The translations under genes and the position numbers were made by a program. Of a stretch of DNA of 6,449 nt, positions 5,815-6,449 are shown piece by piece (positions within the stretch are counted from its first letter, which is position 1; the number at the start of each line of letters is the position of its first letter). This DNA is from an uncultured bacterium (GTDB lineage Bacteria > Hydrothermota > Tepidihabitantia > Tepidihabitantales > Tepidihabitantaceae). The DNA is taken from contig CAKZPX010000164.1 of the NCBI GenBank assembly GCA_937139435.1, positions 1-6,449 of the forward strand. Reading direction: 5' to 3'. The notes under the pieces are model-generated. The model was not told the DNA's origin. It worked only from the letters and a program-made list of their open reading frames with translations, and did not search any database.

Positions 5815-6449
5815 TTATTTAAATCGGACCAACAGGACATCACCGTCCTGGATCTGATAACTTTTACCTTCAATTTTGACCTTGCCCGCCTCGTGTGCCT
5901 CCCGGAAGCCACCGCAGGCGATGAGGTCTTCACTGGCGACCACTTCCGCCTTGATAAAGCCCTTGCCGATATCGGTATGGATCATGAATGCCGCCTCACC
6001 GGCAGTGGTACCCAGCGGAGCTGACCAGGCACGGGATTCAGCACCTTTTACCGTATAAAACCGGATGAGGTTAAGAGAGGTAAAACAGTGGCGGACGATA
6101 CCTTCTGGACCTTCAGGCGAAAGGTTGAGGCTCTGGCGGAGTTCAATCCTGTCTGCCTGCGGGAGTTCAGCGATCGCCTCTTCCAGTGCTGCGGAAAAGA
6201 GGAGGTTGGTGCAGCGAATAAGGCGGGGAAACTTACCGGTATCAACCGGTTCCGTATCCGAGCAATTAATTGCATAGACAACCGGCTTCAGGATAAAGAG
6301 GTTAAACTCTTTTGCCGCTCGCTGTTCCTCGTCGTTGAGTCTCGGGGGAACAAAACCACGGGCAAGGGTATCAACCAGTTTTTCCAGGGCGGCGATTAAT
6401 ATGTTCCGTTCCGGGGTGGCTGGTTCTTTTCGGGCAATGGCAAGACGTC
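5815..6449 (-). CDS. ychF: Ribosome-associated ATPase YchF/Obg-like, C-terminal part
   Basis: Obg-family P-loop ATPase that associates with ribosomes and is linked to oxidative stress responses in other bacteria. I translated 210 codons from the right edge to the TAA at 5815; the N-terminal G domain with the P-loop lies outside. Present are the helical segment (about 12-51 of the fragment), the G4 region LKPVVYAINCSD (53-64), a G5-like FSAALEEAIAEL, then the C-terminal TGS domain with LNLIRFYTVKGAESRAW, GTTAGEAAFMIHTDIGKGFI, EAGKVKIEGKSYQIQDGDV and a final VRFK, closely resembling the E. coli ending. The G4 motif reads NCSD, whereas the family usually has NxxE. The ychF-rpsF-ssb order matches that in Bacillus and others. 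A 13-base gap separates it from rpsF, so the two are probably cotranscribed. Confidence 0.95.
   Translation of the reverse strand, partial: RLAIARKEPATPERNILIAALEKLVDTLARGFVPPRLNDEEQRAAKEFNLFILKPVVYAINCSDTEPVDTGKFPRLIRCTNLLFSAALEEAIAELPQADRIELRQSLNLSPEGPEGIVRHCFTSLNLIRFYTVKGAESRAWSAPLGTTAGEAAFMIHTDIGKGFIKAEVVASEDLIACGGFREAHEAGKVKIEGKSYQIQDGDVLLVRFK
5827..5854 (-). other. Hairpin at ychF end, just upstream of rpsF
   Basis: In transcript sense CAGGAC pairs perfectly with GTCCTG around a six-base GGTGAT loop. The stem extends through GATC/GGTC (one G-U) after a two-base TT bulge on the 3' side, giving ten pairs. It ends about 13 bases before the rpsF SD. It lies in the codons for the conserved TGS-domain QDGDVL, so part of the symmetry could come from protein constraint. 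A role as an rpsF leader element is speculative. Confidence 0.4.

Overview
The window is one continuous stretch of bacterial housekeeping genes, all on the minus strand. Transcription order (right to left) is ychF (3' part), rpsF, ssb, rplM, rpsI, rpsB, tsf, pyrH, frr, uppS, cdsA (5' part). Every long plus-strand reading frame is a shadow of one of these genes. I see no mobile element, CRISPR array, rRNA or tRNA. No stretch over 300 bases lacks a gene; the longest gap is the 144 bases between frr and uppS.

The organism is a bacterium: SSB with an acidic DDIPF tip, bacterial S2/S6/S9/L13, EF-Ts, RRF and hexameric-type UMP kinase. EF-Ts is the short form (197 residues, like Thermus) rather than the roughly 280-residue E. 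coli type. The order rplM-rpsI-rpsB-tsf-pyrH-frr-uppS-cdsA, the short proteins and the mixed start codons (ATG, GTG, TTG) suit a deep-branching or candidate-phylum lineage, perhaps thermophilic. A WOR-3-like origin is only a guess.

Layout. (1) 5421-6449: the end of ychF, a 13-base gap with a perfect Shine-Dalgarno (SD) sequence, then rpsF. (2) 4970-5428: ssb overlaps rpsF by 8 bases; the usual next genes, rpsR and rplI, are absent. (3) 4904-4969: a short spacer with an orphan GGAGG and a near-consensus sigma-70-type promoter that ends almost on the rplM start codon. (4) 1540-4903: rplM, rpsI, rpsB, tsf, pyrH and frr, packed with gaps of 2-3 bases or overlaps of 7-16 bases. (5) 1396-1539: a spacer with a stable hairpin at the end of frr. 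(6) 1-1395: uppS overlapping cdsA, the start of envelope lipid synthesis.

Together the genes cover ribosome assembly (L13, S9, S2, S6), elongation (EF-Ts), ribosome recycling (RRF), a ribosome-associated ATPase (YchF), UTP/CTP supply (UMP kinase), single-stranded DNA protection (SSB), the polyprenyl carrier for the cell wall (UppS) and CDP-diacylglycerol for phospholipids (CdsA). I found no undescribed system. The points worth a second look are regulatory and architectural: the near-leaderless rplM promoter, the missing rpsR/rplI with an orphan SD at the junction, and two hairpins at gene ends.
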